From positions 186,001-250,000 of the forward strand of contig CAWEYW010000002.1 in the NCBI GenBank assembly GCA_963813415.1: 64,000 nucleotides of DNA, read 5' to 3'. A model generated the notes under the pieces. That model searched no databases and was not told the origin of the DNA. It saw nothing but the letters and a program-made list of their open reading frames with translations. The stretch's first letter is position 1. Every line of letters starts with the position of its first letter. Both the position numbers and the translations under genes were made by a program. Shown here piece after piece: positions 61,871 through 64,000 of this stretch. The DNA comes from CAIWHR01 sp963813415 (GTDB taxonomy: Bacteria > Pseudomonadota > Gammaproteobacteria > Burkholderiales > Casimicrobiaceae).

Positions 61871-63211
61871 TCAAGCCCGCTTTTCGATCTCTTTTCCGTC
61901 CTCCATCACCGCACGCCAGGCGAACGTCGCGCCGCCCAGGGCGCCGGTGTAGATGGAGTCGGGATTGATGTTCAGCGTCACCTCGCCGTAGTTCTCGCGC
62001 ACCAGGTCCTTGAGCGCCTTCACGGCAGCCTCGTTCTTCGCCACGCCACCGGTGAACGTGAACTGGTCGCGGATGCCGCCCGAGCGCGCGAGAATGGACA
62101 TCGCCCGCAGGATGATGGCCCGATGCAGGCCCGCCATGATGTCCTCGCGCTTCTCACCGAGCGATAGCCGGTCCCGCAGCTCGGCACCCGCGAACACCGT
62201 GCACGTGGAATTGATGCGCACGGTCTTGGTCGATTTCATGGCCAGCGGTCCGAGCTCGTGCAGGCCCATGTTCATCTCGTCGGCGATGTAGCCGAGGTAG
62301 CGCCCGCAACCCGCCGCACAACGGTCGTTCATCTGGAAGCTCTCCACGATCCCGTTCGGATCCACCTGGATGGCCTTCGTGTCCTGACCGCCGATGTCCA
62401 GCACGGTGGCCGTATTCGGATACATCACGTGCGCGCCCAGGCCGTGACAGAGAATCTCGGAACGGATGTGCTCCTTCGAAAACGGAAGGCGCGCCCGGCC
62501 GTAGCCGGTCCCGACCACATAGGTTTCCTCCATGTCGATGCCGAGCAGGTCCTTGATGGGCGCTTCGACCTGCTCCCGGTGCCCCGCGGTCTCTGGCAGG
62601 GCCGCGAACGTCCGGTCAAGGGCGGCGAGCAGGTGATGCCGGATCGAATCGCCATACACGCGGTTCTCGACCTCGATGATCGAACGGTCGAACACGTTGA
62701 GCAGGAAGTCGTACCGGATGCCGGCTTCCTTGGCCACGGCCTCTCCCGTCGCGAGATACTGGCTGCCGGCGATGTCGCGAAAGAAGTCGGACTTGCGCTT
62801 CGCTCCGGGCGCGAAAAGGGGCGGCGCTTCGACCGTGAGACGCCGGAACACTTCCGTGAGCGCCCCGCCGACTGCCGCCGTGCTGTCCCCGAACTTTGCC
62901 GTGGCGAGACTGCGCTGACACGTGGCGGCGAGATCCGCGAGCTGCTCGAGGTACTGCTCGAGGCGGAAGTCCCGCTCCAATTGGCCGAGGAAGACGTCGA
63001 GCGTCCCATTGAGGGCGCCGGTGGCGCCCAGGGCCTCGCGGAAGAGGTGGAAGCGACCGTTGACGAGTGCCTCCTGCTTGGCGATGGCTGCTGCGGTGTC
63101 GTAATTGGAGCGCGAGTTGGTGATGCCGCGTCCGATGACGTTCTGGTCTTCGTCCATCACCACGGCCTTGGTGGTCGTGGAGCCGAGATCGATGCCGATG
63201 AAGCAGCGCAT
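61871..63211 (-). CDS. bcrA: Benzoyl-CoA reductase subunit A (BcrA, ATPase)
   Basis: The 446-residue ASKHA ATPase has the N-terminal RCFIGIDLGSTTTKAVVMDE, the middle VLDIGGQDTKAIQVDPNGIV, the [4Fe-4S] Cys in FQMNDRCAAGCGRYLGYIA and INSTCTVFAGAELRDR, and FTFTGGVAKNEAAVKALKDL. It forms the BcrAD dimer that activates electrons for the BcrBC catalytic dimer. The length matches the Thauera subunit closely. TAAGGAG precedes the ATG at 63211. Confidence 0.95.
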   Translation of the reverse strand: MRCFIGIDLGSTTTKAVVMDEDQNVIGRGITNSRSNYDTAAAIAKQEALVNGRFHLFREALGATGALNGTLDVFLGQLERDFRLEQYLEQLADLAATCQRSLATAKFGDSTAAVGGALTEVFRRLTVEAPPLFAPGAKRKSDFFRDIAGSQYLATGEAVAKEAGIRYDFLLNVFDRSIIEVENRVYGDSIRHHLLAALDRTFAALPETAGHREQVEAPIKDLLGIDMEETYVVGTGYGRARLPFSKEHIRSEILCHGLGAHVMYPNTATVLDIGGQDTKAIQVDPNGIVESFQMNDRCAAGCGRYLGYIADEMNMGLHELGPLAMKSTKTVRINSTCTVFAGAELRDRLSLGEKREDIMAGLHRAIILRAMSILARSGGIRDQFTFTGGVAKNEAAVKALKDLVRENYGEVTLNINPDSIYTGALGGATFAWRAVMEDGKEIEKRA

Positions 63212-63279
63212 GGCTTCTCCTTAGCGCCGCGCCCGGGGGGCGTGCGAACGCAGTGAGCTTGGGGGGTTCATATCCGCGC

Positions 63280-64000
63280 CTAATGCGCCGCGACGGCCGC
63301 GCGCTTCTGCTTGATCATCTGGAAATAGCTTTCCAGCCGATTCTTGACGTTCGCGGCGGAAAAGTAGCGCGGATCGACGAGGTCGGTCTCGATGAACGCC
63401 GCCGGCTTGCCCGTGCGCCTTTCCACTTCCCGCAGGATCAGGAGCTGCCCGGCCGAGAAGCTGTTGCAGCTCTTGATGGAGTTGATCAGCAGCCCGTCCG
63501 CCTGGTACTCGTCGATGTACTTGCAGATCATGTCGACGCGCGAGGGGAGGTTGAGATTCGTGTAGCAGCCGAGGCAGTACTCGGCCAACGATTCAAGGGG
63601 CTTGTCGGGGTCGTGCCGGAAGCCGAAGTCGTAGAGCCCGCCGACCTTGGCGTACGTCGATGACACGACCACCGCGCCTTCCTCGTAGAACATCTTCCAG
63701 AACTCCCGGAAGCTGGTCCAGTTCGGCGGCCCTTCCACGACGAGCCGGTATTTCTCCTCGCCCATCTCGCCGTCGGGCGTCACCGGTCCCTTGCCGTCGC
63801 GCACGCGCTGCTCGATCTCGCCCCTCAGCACGTTGTAGTACTGGGTGGCCTCCTGCGTCCCGCGAAACGCCGTGAAGATCGGTCCGATGTAATACACGGC
63901 ACCGAAGTAGCCATCGATCGGCGAGGGCCGGTTCTTCGCCGACTGCAACACCGCGACGAGATCCTCCTCCGCCTTCGCCGATTCCTTCATGTACTGGCGC
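63280..64000 (-). CDS. bcrB: Benzoyl-CoA reductase subunit B (BcrB), C-terminal part
   Basis: About 239 codons are visible, open to the right edge; the gene continues beyond the window. The sequence is of the 2-hydroxyglutaryl-CoA dehydratase D-component/BcrB-BcrC family: YYIGPIFTAFRGTQEATQYY, EEGAVVVSSTYAKVGGLYDF, AEYCLGCYTNLNLPSRVDMI, and ADGLLINSIKSCNSFSAGQL with cluster-binding cysteines. Its position before bcrA follows the Thauera order bcrC-bcrB-bcrA-bcrD-fdx, which supports BcrB rather than BcrC. BcrBC binds benzoyl-CoA and reduces the ring. Confidence 0.88.
   Translation of the reverse strand, partial: RQYMKESAKAEEDLVAVLQSAKNRPSPIDGYFGAVYYIGPIFTAFRGTQEATQYYNVLRGEIEQRVRDGKGPVTPDGEMGEEKYRLVVEGPPNWTSFREFWKMFYEEGAVVVSSTYAKVGGLYDFGFRHDPDKPLESLAEYCLGCYTNLNLPSRVDMICKYIDEYQADGLLINSIKSCNSFSAGQLLILREVERRTGKPAAFIETDLVDPRYFSAANVKNRLESYFQMIKQKRAAVAAH

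Overview
The window is a GC-rich stretch of a proteobacterial chromosome, most likely a betaproteobacterium of the Thauera/Azoarcus/Burkholderiales kind. Three things point there: the rpsU-yqeY-dnaG-rpoD block with a long Lys/Ala-rich N-terminal extension on RpoD; the gene order of an ATP-dependent benzoyl-CoA reductase operon (bcrB-bcrA-bcrD-ferredoxin); and 4-hydroxybenzoyl-CoA reductase with the iron-sulfur loop typical of denitrifying aromatic degraders. The assignment is inferred from gene content only.

Layout. 1-4 kb: a partial hydantoinase/oxoprolinase gene faces a TRAP transporter operon (dctPQM), with short tandem repeats between them. 4-18 kb: housekeeping genes (ogt, xerD, a methyltransferase, ybaK, folB, plsY, tsaD, rpsU, yqeY, dnaG, rpoD, a universal stress protein, a PatZ-like protein) and a tRNA with a CAT anticodon. 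18-31.6 kb: an envelope and stress region with GlsB/YeaQ, two entericidin-like lipoproteins, low-complexity exported proteins, topoisomerase IB, galU, an HHE protein, a glycosyltransferase-flavoprotein fusion, a DUF4142 protein and an orphan sigma-54-type response regulator. Four intergenic -24/-12 promoter matches lie here, in front of small exported or stress genes. 31.7-41.6 kb: MscS, cell-surface glycan genes, a reduced NHEJ set (Ku plus separate LigD phosphoesterase and polymerase proteins, with no ligase domain), a peroxiredoxin-glutaredoxin hybrid coupled to a SpeD homologue lacking its processing serine, a potassium channel, SirB2, an HHE protein and UdgX.

41.6-64 kb is an anaerobic aromatic catabolism island. 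The plus-strand genes encode phenylacetate activation (PaaK/PadJ type), a PadBCD-like membrane-associated molybdoenzyme for phenylacetyl-CoA oxidation, 4-hydroxybenzoyl-CoA reductase (hcrCAB), an aryl-CoA ligase, two crotonase-fold enzymes and an SDR dehydrogenase. An HHE-GNAT-MIP18-membrane protein group follows. The minus-strand bcrBAD-fdx operon, running off the right edge, supplies the central ring-reducing enzyme and its electron donor. These genes would funnel phenylacetate and 4-hydroxybenzoate toward benzoyl-CoA. FNR-type boxes and a shared palindromic motif lie in front of two plus-strand transcription units, fitting oxygen-responsive control. GNAT acyltransferases within the island may modulate the CoA ligases.

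The points most worth a second look are the sigma-54 promoter set, the serine-less SpeD homologue, LigD without ligase next to Ku and near UdgX, and the glycosyltransferase-flavoprotein fusion.
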